Below are positions 22,670 through 33,825 of a DNA stretch of 64,000 nucleotides, one piece after another. The number at the start of each line of letters is the position of its first letter. Position 1 is the first letter of the stretch. The notes beneath the pieces were generated by a model that was not told where the DNA came from, ran no database searches, and saw only the letters and a list, made by a program, of their open reading frames with translations. Made by a program: the position numbers and the translations under genes. The DNA comes from Isoetes taiwanensis (taxonomy: Eukaryota > Streptophyta > Lycopodiopsida > Isoetales > Isoetaceae), in the NCBI GenBank assembly GCA_021234155.1, contig JAJEKV010000509.1, positions 1-64,000 of the forward strand, given 5' to 3'.

Positions 22670-22783
22670 GACCCGTCACTTCTCACATAGCACCCTACAA
22701 ATCTGCTCTGCGCCCTTCTAGCCGATTTCCCAAATCCCTGAAGGCTCTTGCAACCGTTTGTTACCCTATTGCGCAATTAATCA

Positions 22784-24340
22784 ATGGCAACCCGATTTCC
22801 GAGGAGATGGTGCGGCGCCGGGCTCATCTTTCGAGGGCCGGCGTCGACCAAATCTTCGGATCTTCAGGAAGGAGGTAGGCGTCAAGCAACCTTGCACTGC
22901 GACCCGGCTTATAGTAGAGTCTTGGCCGAGTTTCAAGCTAGGGTAGAACGGCTTAGTGCAACTCCCCTTGTGTAGGATATTTTGTTCCCTAGGCAGTCCC
23001 TGCCGGCGACATTAGGCGATGTCCCAGAACATCGCCAAATACCTCACAAACAAAGCGACCGCGACACCGAGCCAATGGTCCTAGCGTCCAGCGAGGACCA
23101 AGTACTTCTCTTTCAACAGCGCCACGGCAATCTTTTCACCCACCGTCGTTAGAGAACATAGTGGGGAACCTCTATTCCCCATGGACGTGGATCCATTAGC
23201 CATAGCAAATGAGAACAACGGCTCCTCACACAATATGAGCGGGGCGAAGGAAGGAAGAAGACTTCGGATGAACGGGAATCCGAGGAGGAGGAAGACGATG
23301 TCGAAGCTCGACCCGAAGCGGAGGGCGGCGACAAGCGGGCGCAGAGTGGCAGACTTTCGAAGAAGCCGTGAGACTCTCGAAGTCGGCGCCACCCCCGGGT
23401 TAGGCATCACAAGCCTAGCTCCCATTATAATCGAAGGTGAGGAGTTTACGCTCCTAAGCGACATTCAAAACCTCCGAGTGCGAGGGAAAGGAGTCTGGAC
23501 TGAAGAGTTCTTTGCACCAACTTCGAAGACCCGGACTTGGACGACTTCATCGTCCGAGGAGAGTCCCACTTCCCCCTCCAAGTAAGGGAAGCCCGACACT
23601 TGCGGAAAGTTTACCTCCGACATCCAAGCCTACAAAGAACATCAGGCAGATCATGGAGGTGCGGAACAAGGCTGAGAACAAGCTACCGACGGAGGAAGAG
23701 TTCCTTGCTCTCCAGGAACAGATGGGGATCGCTATGCGACCTCAAACATCCTAACGGCAAGCTCGGTCGCTAAGCACCTCCAGGGATAGGGCCGAGGCGG
23801 ACCCGACCTCGGGGAGGGCTTCGGTCGATCCAAAAGGACTACGGGGAGCTCACCACCACGGTGGAGGTTGATGATTTCGAAGCGCATAATCGAGCTGGAT
23901 ACCGAAAGGCGAGGACCCATCTCGCAACAGGTCATTACGCTTATTACCGCCATTACCGATGGATGGAAGAATAGCGGTTATCCACATAAATTCCCCCGTG
24001 AGGGCAGGAAGGAGTATCATTGGCGATTGCACTCGGGATTCGCGGGGCATGCGGCTACCCTTAACACCGAAAGTATGCAATCGGTGAAAAAAGCGGTAGC
24101 TTTTCGGCGTCTTCGACCGCCATACCTTACAAGGCGGCGAGCAAGGGTCGATGTGCGACTTACACCTCCCACCCGAGAATAGAAGATTTGGCAAGGGCAT
24201 TACAAGGTGGATCTCGCCAATGTCCTTAGGAACTTGGGCCATTCGGTGGGAACGGCCCAAGTGAAAAAAGTTCTGGAGGATAATCCATCTTCAAGCATCA
24301 ACGAAATGATTAGCGATGGTTGCAATTTCTTGTATTAGTG
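22784..24340 (+). pseudogene. ORF2 of family B, unknown structural protein
   Basis: Opens MATRFPRRWCGAGLIFRGPA at 22784 and continues through several frame changes to a stop near 24337. Parts include RVLAEFQARVERLS (about 22917), MISKRIIELDTERRGPISQQ with VITLITAITDGWKNSGYP (about 23868-23980), and LANVLRNLGHSVGTAQVKKV followed by LEDNPSSSINEM near 24212-24310. The composition suits a nucleic-acid-binding or gag-like protein, but no domain is recognised. Its own TATA box and leader suggest separate expression. It could be an N-terminal gag extension; the stop before the gag-pol relic argues for a separate ORF. Confidence 0.45.
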
Positions 24341-25840
24341 TAATATAAAATATAAATATAACATTCTCTTGCACTATAAATGTTTTGTTGATATATTTTG
24401 TGTCCCCTCAACCATGCCAACAAACATAAATAATGCAAGAAAGCAAGGAAAACTAACCATGTAGATATGAACCACTTGTGTATGCGACTAGAGGCCTAAG
24501 CGGGGGAGAGCGACAACTTCTGCCGGGGAACTTACTGAGGGGAACAGAGCCCTCACTAAAAGCCACGCCTCGCAAGGAACCCGCTGGAGAATTTGGACAA
24601 ATGACCCCTTAAGAAGAAATATCGCAAAATGAGGACGGATTCCTCGAAAGCAGATAAAGGCTTTGCTAGCCTACGCGGTGAGCAGGTTCGTGGGTAACGC
24701 CAATCGCCGCAAGCATCACCGGAGAACGTGAAGAGACAAGAAGAGAGCAAAGAGGAAGGTCCCCCACTGACTCCTCCGACTAAGCTCGATTCGTGACCAC
24801 CGACTCGAGGAAGAAGAAGAGCGTAATCCAAGTCCGAAAGGCATTTAAAGGCGTAGGGAACCACCCGAGGAGGGACTACAAAGGGACACAAGAACCTCGA
24901 TCACCGTAAGAAAGTAGACTCGCGATTGGGAAATGTTTGGAAATGAAGCTCGAGCAATTCTCAGCGCAGAACAGCGTCGCATGGAGGCAGAGGTTTGGCT
25001 TCTGACGAGATGAGCCGAACACGCAAATGCCTATGGTATGAAGGATAAGGATAAAGGCGGGGCAACAATAACCCGGCGGGAGCAAAGACGACGCATTTGG
25101 TGGAAGGGCTATGCCAAGGCTCATGGCTTAAGCAGATGATGCTTGGGTTCAAGAAGTTTGCTAAAGCCTTCAAAGCGCCATTACGTCCCAAGAGAGCACA
25201 AGTCGGTATGATGCAGCCAGTTCTACAGGTTGCGCAAGGCAACAAATCGTCTGTAAATACACGAGGAATTTATGAGGCTAAGGTCAGTATGTGCCAAAGT
25301 TAGGAGAGAAGCACGCAGCGGGAAAGCTACATTGAAGGTGCGAATGAGGAGATCCGAAAGCTTGTAAGGGCAATAAACCCGTGAACGGTATCGGCTTGAG
25401 AGTCAAGGCAATAAGTTTGCAAAGGCGGGGACCTCGAGAATAGCGGGGCGAGGCAGCAGTATACTGCAAGATAAAGGCAAGGCAGCGAGGCGGTTTCCAG
25501 CCCGAGAAACGGCCGACCAGGACCAGCTAGAGCCCCATATATAGTGGCAATCAAGGGAAGCGGCGGGGAGAAAAGCGGTATCTTTCAAAGACAAGCGGGA
25601 AGGGTCAAACTACTCCAAAGCCGTGCGATCCTTTCTGCGAGCCATGCCCAAGGAGAAGAGACAGGAGTGCATGCAAAAGCGGCTTTGCTTCGGTGTTTCC
25701 AGCCGGGCCATAGAACGTGAAGCGCCCATATGTCATGAGTGCGGCGCTAGCGAGTTGGGAGATTGGGACACCTTGATCGACGACGACGGCGGCGAGGAGG
25801 CCCGCGACTACATTCAGGGTGAGTGTCATATCTTTGCATA
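24341..25840 (+). pseudogene. gag region of family B (decayed)
   Basis: Strongly frame-shifted coding relic between ORF2 and protease. Plus-strand pieces include QMMLGFKKFAKAFKAPLRPK (about 25130) and MPKEKRQECMQKRLCF (about 25644). The last is followed by residues that fit a broken CCHC zinc knuckle when a frame change after CF is allowed (C at 25684, then an F-A-G-H-like run near 25700). In Ty3 elements such a knuckle marks the nucleocapsid end of gag. Too damaged for precise limits. Confidence 0.45.
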
Positions 25841-26235
25841 ATAGATACAGAGAGCAAAGAGACCCAGTATAAAGTAATTTCCACGATTGGGAAAGGCCAA
25901 GGCCAAGTCATTTATAGTCGATAGATTTGAAGTAGCCATAACTTTGCATCTCCCGAGAATGGTTCAAATGTTGAAGTTGAAACCATTAAAGTCAAAGCCA
26001 AGGCCCGTTGTCTTAGCAAGTGGAGCGAAGAAGGCAAAGCGGGGTAAAAGAATCAACTTTGACATCGACTTGCGGGGATTAAGATCGGATAGGGGAAGTA
26101 ATGGGCATCGGCAAATATGACTTAATAATAGGTATGGAGTACCTTGGACCAGCGGGGGCCATTATTGATTGTGGAAGCGGAAGGTGACCTTCCCAACACC
26201 CCGGCGGCAAGATCATTGAGATAATGGTAAAAGAA
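25841..26235 (+). pseudogene. retropepsin-type protease relic, family B
   Basis: The clear part is DLIIGMEYLGPAGAIIDCGS at 26119-26178, the conserved C-terminal flap region of Ty3 proteases (D-hydrophobic-I-G-M-x-x-L, then I-D-C). The DTG/DSG active site should lie 150-250 bp upstream but cannot be read in the frame-broken segment. It sits directly before the RT, as expected. Confidence 0.6.
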
Positions 26236-27240
26236 GTTGTTCCCATCATGCGGTGTATGTCTTCTAAGCGGTTTGTTCAAGTGCATCAAGAGTGAGCAAG
26301 TAGCATACATCTTCAAGCTTGAGATTAGTGAGCGGAGTTGGAAGGAAGCAAAAAGACGGGATGCTCGACAAGTTGCGAGGCAAATAGCTAAGTTGATCGC
26401 GGAGTTCCACGATCTCTTTCGGATGAGATCAAGCGGCTCCCCTGATAGTATAGAAGTCGAGTGCGAGATAGCAATTTTCGGCGGGAACAAAGCCAACAAG
26501 CAAGGCTCCATATAGAATGACAACGCGAGGAGTTGTCGGAACTAAAGAAGCGATTGCGAGGAGCTGCTTTCGACCTAGGTTTCATTAGACCTAGTGTCAC
26601 GCCCGTTTGAGCGCCCATTCTTTTTGTCAAGAAGAAGGATGGATCTTTGAGGATGTGCATAGACTATAGCGGTTGAATAAGCACACCATTAAGAACAAGT
26701 ATCGCTTCCAAGATCGGGCGACTTGATGGATCAGCTTCAAGGAGCAAAGATCTTCTCCAAAATCGACTTAAGGTCAGGTTATCATCGGTCACGGATAAAG
26801 GAGGAGGATATCCACAAAGGCCAGCGCCGGACCTTGGTATGGGCATTATGAGTTCCACGGTGATGCCTTTTCGGCTTATCAAATGCCCCATAGCGTTCAT
26901 GAGGCTCATGAGCGATATCTTGAGGAGTTCACGGACACCTTTGTGATTGTTTTCTTTGATGACATTTTGGTGTATAGCGAGATCCCTTGAAGAGCACGTG
27001 CAACACTTGAGAAGGGTGCTAGAGAAGTTGAAGAGGCACCGGTTATGCATAAGTTGTCGGCGCCACCGCAACCGAGAAAGGTGGAATACCTTGGTCCGTG
27101 ATCTGGGCAGAAGGCATCTCGGCGGACCCGCCAAGATTGAAGCGGTGATCCGGTGGGTCGCCCGAAAAATGTACCGCGAGGTCAAGTTTTCTACTTAGGT
27201 GGTACTACAGGAAGTTCGTGAAGAACTTTGCTAAGATAGC
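26236..27240 (+). pseudogene. reverse transcriptase relic, family B
   Basis: Recognisable motifs in order are LFRMRSSGSPDSIEVE near 26416 (the usual ideas of DEI-LP-REVE), FVKKKDGSLRMCIDY near 26625-26667, KNKY near 26692, [12 protein letters not shown] near 26750, a PFGL-NAP equivalent near 26865-26890, and FVIVFFDDILVYSE at 26941-26983 with the catalytic DD pair in the form FFDD. Then EEHVQHLRRVLEKLKRHRLC at 26991-27050. Several frameshifts and stops make it inactive. Confidence 0.85.
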
Positions 27241-27730
27241 AGCCGGATTAACGCACTTAACGAGGGCAGAGAAGGTGAAAAGATTGGGTAGAGCATTGGC
27301 ACAAGAAAGCCCAAAAGGGATTTGAATTGTTGAAGGAAGCTTTAACAACAGCCCAGTCTTAACCCCTCGCCGGACCCGAGAAGGATAAGCTTGTAGCAAC
27401 AGTCAGTAAGATAGCTACAGTGCGGTGCTTATGCAAGAAGAACGTGTGGTAGCGTATGATTCCGTAAAGATGAAGCAGCCGAGAGCCGCATTTACCCAAC
27501 AGTCCGGGGAATTGCTTGCGGTTGTCGTGGCATTAAGAATATGGAGGCACTATCTCTTGGGAGGAAGTTCCAATTGGATCACAGACCATCGAGCCTCAAT
27601 ATGTATTCACGCAACCACACCTCAATCGAGGCAGCGGAGGAGATGGATGGAGTTCCTCGAAGAATATGACTTTGATATAGTCTGGTGGGGAAGCTCAATG
27701 TGGTAGCAGAATGCTTTCAAGGCATCCACG
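27241..27730 (+). pseudogene. RNase H domain relic, family B
   Basis: ORF 27425-27706 reads VLMQEERVVAYDSVKMKQPR, SGELLAVVVALRIWRHYLLG, ITDHRAS, then RRRWMEFLEEYDFDIVWWGS. This is the Ty3 RNase H pattern (Y-S-K-L, E-E-A/L-A-V-V, TDH-L, R-R-W-EFL-E-YDFDI-Y-G). Short frame changes separate it from the RT. Confidence 0.85.
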
Positions 27731-27899
27731 ACAACTAGAGTGCATTGCAATGCAATTTCGGCGCTCTCCGGTGACTTTGGTAAGAAGATTGAAGAGTCCT
27801 TGCCAACGGACGTGGATTTCAAGGAGGTATGGGCAAGCCTTTCTAAGGAGGCTAGAACAGATAAAGAGCGGGAGGCCTTCAAGCATTATAAGAAGGAAA

Positions 27900-28750
27900 G
27901 CAACTGTTATACCATAAGAACAAGTTGTGCGACCGAATCATCGGTGTAAGGAAGTTGATCCTCCATGACCGCTGTAACAGCCCAATAGCTGGCCATCGCG
28001 GGATTCATGAAAACATATTTCAAAGTCTTGCAGCAGCTATTATTGGCGGGAATGAAGAAGCAAATAGCTCGCTACATCAAAGAATGTCAGCTATGCCGGC
28101 CGAGACGAAGTGCGAAAGCAACAATTCGGGGCATTAGAGCCATTAAGCGGTGCCAAGCGCTAAGTGGGGAGGTAATCGGCATGGACTTCATCACGGGGAC
28201 TCCCAAAAACGGCGAGAGGCAAGGATGCCTTAATGGTAGTGGTCGACAAGTTGTCGAAGATGGCACATTTTGTGCCTTGCGGGACCACAGATCTGACTAT
28301 GGATCTGACAAAGCTCTTCACCAAAGAGATCTTCGGGCTTCATGGCATGCCAAGGGAGATTATCTCCGAGCGGGGATCCGAAGTTCATGAGTGCCTTTTG
28401 GCAAGACCTCTTTGCGACGATTCAGACCAAGCTATCCATGAGCACGGGTATCATCCTCGAGACGGATGGCAGGAGACGGAGGCGGACCAACGAGGATTTT
28501 AGAGGACATGCTAAGAAACTATATCGGAATAAGCAAAGTATGTGGGAAGAATTTATTCACTTGGTGGAGTTTGCATACAATAGCACCAAGCGGGAATCAT
28601 CCCAAATGTCGCCATTTATGATCAATTATGGCTATCGGTGCCTAACTCGGACACTTGGCACAACCCGTGTCAAAAGTAGAAGTTTTCGGCCGAGATGTTG
28701 GCGATATGCGGCGGCTTCGTGGAAGAAGTTCGAGGTTATACGCTAGCGGC
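27900..28750 (+). pseudogene. integrase relic, family B
   Basis: The zinc-binding HHCC part is visible at 27953-28100: LILHDRCNSPIAGHRGIH, MKKQIARYIKECQLC. The catalytic core follows: VIGMDFITGTPKNG (first Asp, about 28172), MVVVDKLSKMAHFVPCGTTD (28233), KEIFGLHGMPREIISERGSE (second Asp replaced by Glu in this copy) and GYHPRDGW where HPETDGQ is usual. Then EEFIHLVEFAYNST near 28550. Frame changes occur throughout. The altered acidic residues lie in CG/CAG-rich spots and may be sequence errors. Confidence 0.85.
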
Positions 28751-28789
28751 AAGAAGTCGTCGAGAAAGAGCATCACGACAAGCATCGAG

Positions 28790-29280
28790 CAGTCGAGAGA
28801 GTTCAAAGTTGGAGATGATGTATGGCTCAAGATAAAGGTGAAGCGGTGGCTTCGGGATTGGCAATTGCAAGAAGCTTGCTCCAAGGTGGGCTGGACCCTT
28901 GAGGAATAATCAAGAGTAGGTAATCAATCCTACAAGTTGGAATTGCCGGCACACCTAAAGATTCATAAGGTCTTCCACGTGAGTTTGTTGAAGAAGCATA
29001 CTCCAAATCCGGGCCGAAGTCTTGGACACTCCAACGTTGTTGGAAATAGCGGAGGAGCAAGCTGGAAATAGTTCGAAATGATTCTTGATAAAGCTTTCAA
29101 GAAGACAAGGAGGGTCGAATTCCTCCAATACTTGGTCAAGTGGAAACACTTACCAGTGGAAGGCGCCGTGGGTACTTAAGAAAGATTTAGTAAAGCAAAG
29201 TTACCCACAATTTATGGAGCAATGGGACGGCAAGGTCATCTAGAAGAAATCGCTCGGGCATGTCGATTTGTGTAGGTTAA
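28790..29280 (+). pseudogene. integrase C-terminal part with chromodomain-like segment, family B
   Basis: FKVGDDVWLKIKVKRWLRDW (28802) is the GPY/F-type region. A decayed HVSLLKKH-like stretch (SYKLELPAHLKIHKVFHVSL near 28928-28990) follows, then KAFKKTRRVEFLQYLVKWKH near 29090-29150 and LVKQSYPQFMEQWDGKVI near 29190-29240. YLVKWKHLP is the chromodomain signature of chromoviruses. Known role: chromodomains on integrases direct insertion to chromatin carrying H3 methylation, a point of interest because the same element carries an H3-like ORF. Confidence 0.75.
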
Positions 29281-30186
29281 TTCTTGTATAGATTAATCTA
29301 CGCATGCAACCTATGCTTGGTATGAGTCGCATGCGTTGTTATCGATGATGAGACCACTACGGTGATCTCTAGGGGTGGTGTAATGTCAATGTAGGCATGA
29401 CCGTTCCGCTTTGGGCGAAAGTGGAAGGTAGATTAGAAAGTCTATTGGTCCCGCGGAAGGAGGCGACCTCGAGAGAAAAGAGGTCATTAAGGAATGCATT
29501 GATAGGGAAAGCACCTTGGAGACGACCTCGAGAGAAAAGAGGTCATTAAGGAATGCATTGATAGGGAAAGCACCTTTAGCCCCATATATGCTTTGATAGG
29601 AGGAATCCATCCTTCACGCCCCACGAAGAAGGATATCCTCCACGGCCCAGGCAACTAGAGGTGTAGGCATGAGTGGCATATAGGCATATAGGTATTTGTC
29701 TCCACGGCCATTATGGAAGATTCATCCTCTTCCTACGTAGGGAGATTAGCCATGCATTCATGTAGATAGGTGGGGTGGTCACCATATAACCAAAATTTAT
29801 TAAATAATTAAAACGGTACTAACGTAGTGTCGACCTGCAGGCCAGTAGAGCGCTCCGGAGGGCAAGGAGGTCGAGCTACGAAGACTTGCAACACAAGTTT
29901 TGTTGGAATGTGTTGCAAGGAATGAAGAGTACCTCGGACAATAATTATAGATATGAAATGATGAAATTTTGTCTAACTTAAGATAGTGGATACCTTGTTT
30001 AATGATGTTGTGAATTGTTAAGTATTCCATAGTATAATGACGTGATAATGTTTTAAAAATATTACCTTAGGGTAATCCTGGTAAATGTATAACTATTATA
30101 TTGTATGCATCACGTTGATTGCGGATTGCATTAGGAAGATCCCAAGGTGGGGAGACCCACGATCTTTTGGAGACAAACATCATTTC
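29281..30186 (+). other. 3' untranslated part of family B
   Basis: About 900 bp without ORF. It contains the 59-bp tandem duplication at 29463-29580 and ends in the PPT. The AT-rich stretch from 29780 on has no recognisable feature. Confidence 0.6.
29463..29580 (+). repeat. 59-bp tandem duplication
   Basis: Two adjacent copies of a unit with CGACCTCGAGAGAAAAGAGG and GGAATGCATTGATAGGGAAA, almost identical, hence recent relative to the element. Confidence 0.85.
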
Positions 30187-30199
30187 AAGGTGGGGAGAA
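30187..30199 (+). other. polypurine tract, family B
   Basis: AAGGTGGGGAGAA immediately before the TGTGGCG of the 3' LTR. The same PPT word precedes the family C 3' LTR (minus strand, 56396-56408). Confidence 0.85.
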
Positions 30200-31767
30200 T
30201 GTGGCGTTCCGGCCGCGGTATAACGGTCCCGGGGCGTATCTTTATGCGCCAAATCGCAGCGTACCGCTCCACTCCGACCGACGTGTACGCCAACGGATAG
30301 CCAGGTAAGTAGCCCTAGGGGCAACTTGCTAGGAGTGTTCATATATATTATTAATGTGCACATGTGCACATTAATGAGGGCACACCTTTCCATGTTGGCA
30401 TATTTTGCCACCTAGCCATTAAAGGCAAGTGGGGCCTTTCCAATTATCCCACATGCCAAATTGGGTAATTGGAAACCCTAGCCTAAACCCCATGTCTATT
30501 TAGGGTAGGAAAACCCTAGCTTGCTAGTTTTTCGTCCTTAGGGTTTTAGAGCTCGTTTTGGCTGAGGGAGCCAAAACCGCCTCGAGCACGCCATGGCGAA
30601 TTGCACCATCGGTTCCCCAGAATTATTTCATTTCGGCGGGATGGTTGAACTTCAGTCGGGGAGGAGCCACTCAAGGATCGGTATTTGGTCAATTTAATAG
30701 CTTAAACCGTCTTCTAGTCATAGAATCGGTGGGTTTAGACTATTAAATTGCCCATAGTAACTATCTAGAACTTAGATCTGGGACACTAACTAAAGAACCT
30801 AACTCTATGACTAGATCTAGTTCTTTAGTTCTTCTGTGATGTATTTGGATGATGTATCTCTGTGAACTCCTTGTATTGGGAAGGGGGGTAGAGGCCCTAA
30901 AGCTTGTAGTTGATGCTCCTAGAGTAGCCTCTCTAGCACTGCTTGTAGATTAGGCTGTGTGCAAGAGCCACACGGGTTGTGGGTGAAGGGGCGGGGCCGG
31001 CTAAGAAGGAGGTTCATGTCCTAGCTCTTGAACGATCCCCCTGGTGTGTAAAGCCTACCGGGGATCATTGTGACTAGGTCCAATGGCTTACCACTGAGTG
31101 CGGGTAAGGCATGGGCTCGACACCCGTGAAGTGGTGTACACTTTCCAGTGGGTTCAATCGAATAACAGGCGGTGGCCCTCTAGTCACCTTGAGTTAGCAT
31201 GTAGACCTGCGGGGAGTGATCCCCACCGCCGCCGGGGCTGGGAGGATGAGACCGAGGGAATAGCCCCTGAAGCGGCTATGCATCCGCGGGCTACTCTGGT
31301 CGAGGGTCAGGCACTTTTCAGCCTACTCTAGAAAGTGTGCAATGGGGGGGCGGATGGAGTGGACAACCCTATGCCATGTTCTTATGCCAGCCAACTCCAT
31401 TGCCATGAATTGCATGCGCAGCGAACTCACGGAGACCCAAGCCGTCAGTCATCCTTTGAGTCCCGAACCTTGGGTAGGATCCCCTATGTGATGTCTTTGA
31501 CCTTTGTCTATGCAGATATGAGGGGACCATCCTTCGAGATGGTCACAGGATGTGATGTATGTGCTCCGACGACATGTATGTTTACGCTTCCAGCTAGGTA
31601 GGCCCGAGGGAGACGGGGTAGAATGACACCTTCACTCTTCCCAGCGGGGACTCGTTCACGGGTGCGGTGATATGTGGAGGGCCCTGTATCAGCATGGAGC
31701 TGGTGTGGGGGAAGAACTCCTGTTTGTATACGGTGAGTGTGCAGGTATCTGAGTAGGGGACGTCACA
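30200..31767 (+). repeat. 3' LTR of chromovirus family B
   Basis: TGTGGCGTTCC...GGGGACGTCACA, 1568 bp, partner of 18660-20206. The 26-bp palindrome recurs at 30350-30375. The right-hand flank AACGA is the presumed target duplication. Beyond 31772 the interrupted transposase-like gene resumes. Confidence 0.93.
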
Positions 31768-33500
31768 AACGAGCTTAGACTTCTTGCTGCCATCTCTGAA
31801 TACAGTTTTTTCATAGTCTAGGTATTCCCACTTCACCATGCCACTATCACTAGATTGTTCATGTGGGCAGATAGGGAACTTCTTAATCTCTTATGGTAAG
31901 GTTGGAAGCTAGTTTTCTCACATAAAATTCCCTGCCACAGACTTCTTGTGCTACTTATTTTTGTATTGGGCACTGCATTCACCATATATGTCTGACCTGC
32001 AAAGCTAACAAGTGCAGCTGCAGCTTTTTGGGTGCTTAGTTCTCATACTATTGAAGCCATCTATTAGCATCTGCATTCTAACATGGTATATACAGCAGCA
32101 ACTATTGAAGTCCTTTAATTTTACAACAAACCATGGTTTCAGCTTTTCAAACATCCTCTGTTTGATCATAACACTAGGATGTTCCGTCTTGAATTTCCTG
32201 AACAATTGCAACTGCAAGGAAGATAACAAGGTGATCAGCATATTTATTGCACACTACATTTTCCACCACACTAGGCACCACATAGCATATATTACATAAT
32301 TTATTGTACACCATATTTTTGACCACACTAGGCACCACATAGCATATATTACAGACATTCATCTTACACCTCGTTATTCACCACACTAGGCACCACATAG
32401 AATATATTACAGCATTTATTTTACACCATATTTTTCACCACACTAGGCACCGCACTAGGCACCCACTGGCACCACACTAGGCACCACACTAGACACCCAC
32501 ACTAGGCACCACACCATGTTATTCACCACACTAGGGACCACATAGCATATATTACAGCATTTATTTTACACCATGTTATTCACACACTAGGCACCACATA
32601 GCATATATTACAGCATGTATTTTACACCATCTTATTCACCACACTAGGCACCACAAAGCATATATTGACAGCATTTATTTCACACCACGTGCCGACCACA
32701 GCAACCACATATCACAAGCAATCACTAACCACATACCACATACCACATTAACAATAAAAAATGTGGTGAAGATGAAGAGATGAAATAACATGTGATTCTT
32801 CCAGATAGTGAGTGGCATGATCCTCTCTTACATTTCGTTCCAATCTTCTGAACTTAACATCCTTTGCATTTGGAGACCCTCGTTTTGGGTCCAAAATTGC
32901 CGCACAAGTTCTATGACGTAATTGGGAATTGCATCCGCTCTTCTAACTCTTTTGTACAAAACCCATTTCCCCCTTTGCAATCTATCTCTTCCCTCTTCAA
33001 TTTTGCTTTGGTAAGATTCCTAGGATAAACACCCAGCAGTTTACCAAAACCCCGAGCACCGGGATTAGCACTTTCGGTATTAATGCTTCCTCTTACGGCC
33101 ATAGCAAGGCAACTACTCTTGGTGCTAAACCTGTCATTGCTGTTAGACTTCTTCACAAGTTGAATGGAAGCCACGAGGGTTGCCGACCACAATGCTCTTG
33201 GCTTGCAAATCTTTCGACTCTTCGCTAAATGCTGTCCATTGTGTCATCCCGCCAGATAATCTAGTAAAACCTCTTTCTTATCATTTGTTAGACAAGCCTT
33301 TAGTGGTGCTATGAAATGAAGATAACAATTTTAATACCATCCGACGCCCTAGTAGAGGCCGTTACGGTGGATCCTCCCTCTATCGATGCAATTTTTGCTA
33401 ATTCTTCTTTAGCTTCCCTTTGTCTTTTCCTTTGGCATCTTTTATGATCCGTTCTTGTTCTGGAGTTCTCTTTCTCTTACACGTGCTCGGTTTGAGATTT
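31768..33500 (-). pseudogene. 5' half of the transposase-like gene split by family B
   Basis: Minus strand: KRKRTPEQERIIKDAKGK near 33480-33430, then GFGKLLGVYPRNLTKAKLKR near 33062-33000, an interruption by the CACCACACTAGG array (probably an intron or insertion), then EHPSVMIKQRMFEKLKPWFV and VKLKDFNSCCCIYHVRMQML at 32182-32065, and MVKWEYLDYEKTVFRDGSKK at 31839-31780. The reading runs into the family B target duplication and continues at 18659. The CCC-YHV block and the W-Y block are those of the same transposase-like family as the 17250-18659 part, which supports one interrupted gene. Confidence 0.6.
32240..32760. repeat. CACCACACTAGG / GCATATATTACAG tandem array
   Basis: About seven degenerate units of 55-60 bp: ATTTATT-TACACCAT-TTATTCACCACACTAGGCACCACATAGCATATATTACAG. 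In the middle (about 32440-32520) the subunit CACCACACTAGG-CAC is expanded. It ends with ACCACAT repeats and GTGGTGAAG, linking it to the other CACCACAT/GTGGTG arrays of this window. It lies inside the broken transposase-like gene. Confidence 0.85.
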
Positions 33501-33825
33501 TAGGCAGATTTGCTTCCAAATTAAATGATTGAAGGTATGAACAGGATTGATCCACAAGCCGGATTAAAAGCGCCATAGCCGTGTGCTTCGAGGGAAAGGC
33601 GGATGGGTCGTGGGTTTAGAAATCGGTTTGGTGGAGATTGGAATAGGACGGGTGGCGTAGGAAATTGGAATGGGACGGGTGGCGTAAGAATCGGGTTGTT
33701 GCAGTTCAAGAAATGATTGAATCCGGGCAGTACATGCACTAGGCGCCAAACAAACATTTAAAATCGCACCACAAATTTGATATCTCCCACCACATTTTTA
33801 GGGGGGACAGGGGGGACACCCAGGG
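33501..33825. other. spacer with tandem GGGACGGGTGGCGTA
   Basis: Two adjacent 30-bp copies of GGAATNGGACGGGTGGCGTA lie near 33639-33690. Otherwise nothing is recognised; it probably flanks the transposase-like gene. Confidence 0.5.

Larger units (their letters stand above)
22077..22783 (+). other. spacer and second leader between ORF1 and ORF2 (family B)
   Basis: About 700 bp without coding signal. It holds two related hairpin modules (22211-22278 and 22410-22474), a TATA box at 22662-22669 and a C-rich transcribed-leader-like stretch before the ATG at 22784. It resembles the leader before ORF1, as if a leader-plus-ORF unit had been duplicated or acquired. Confidence 0.6.
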
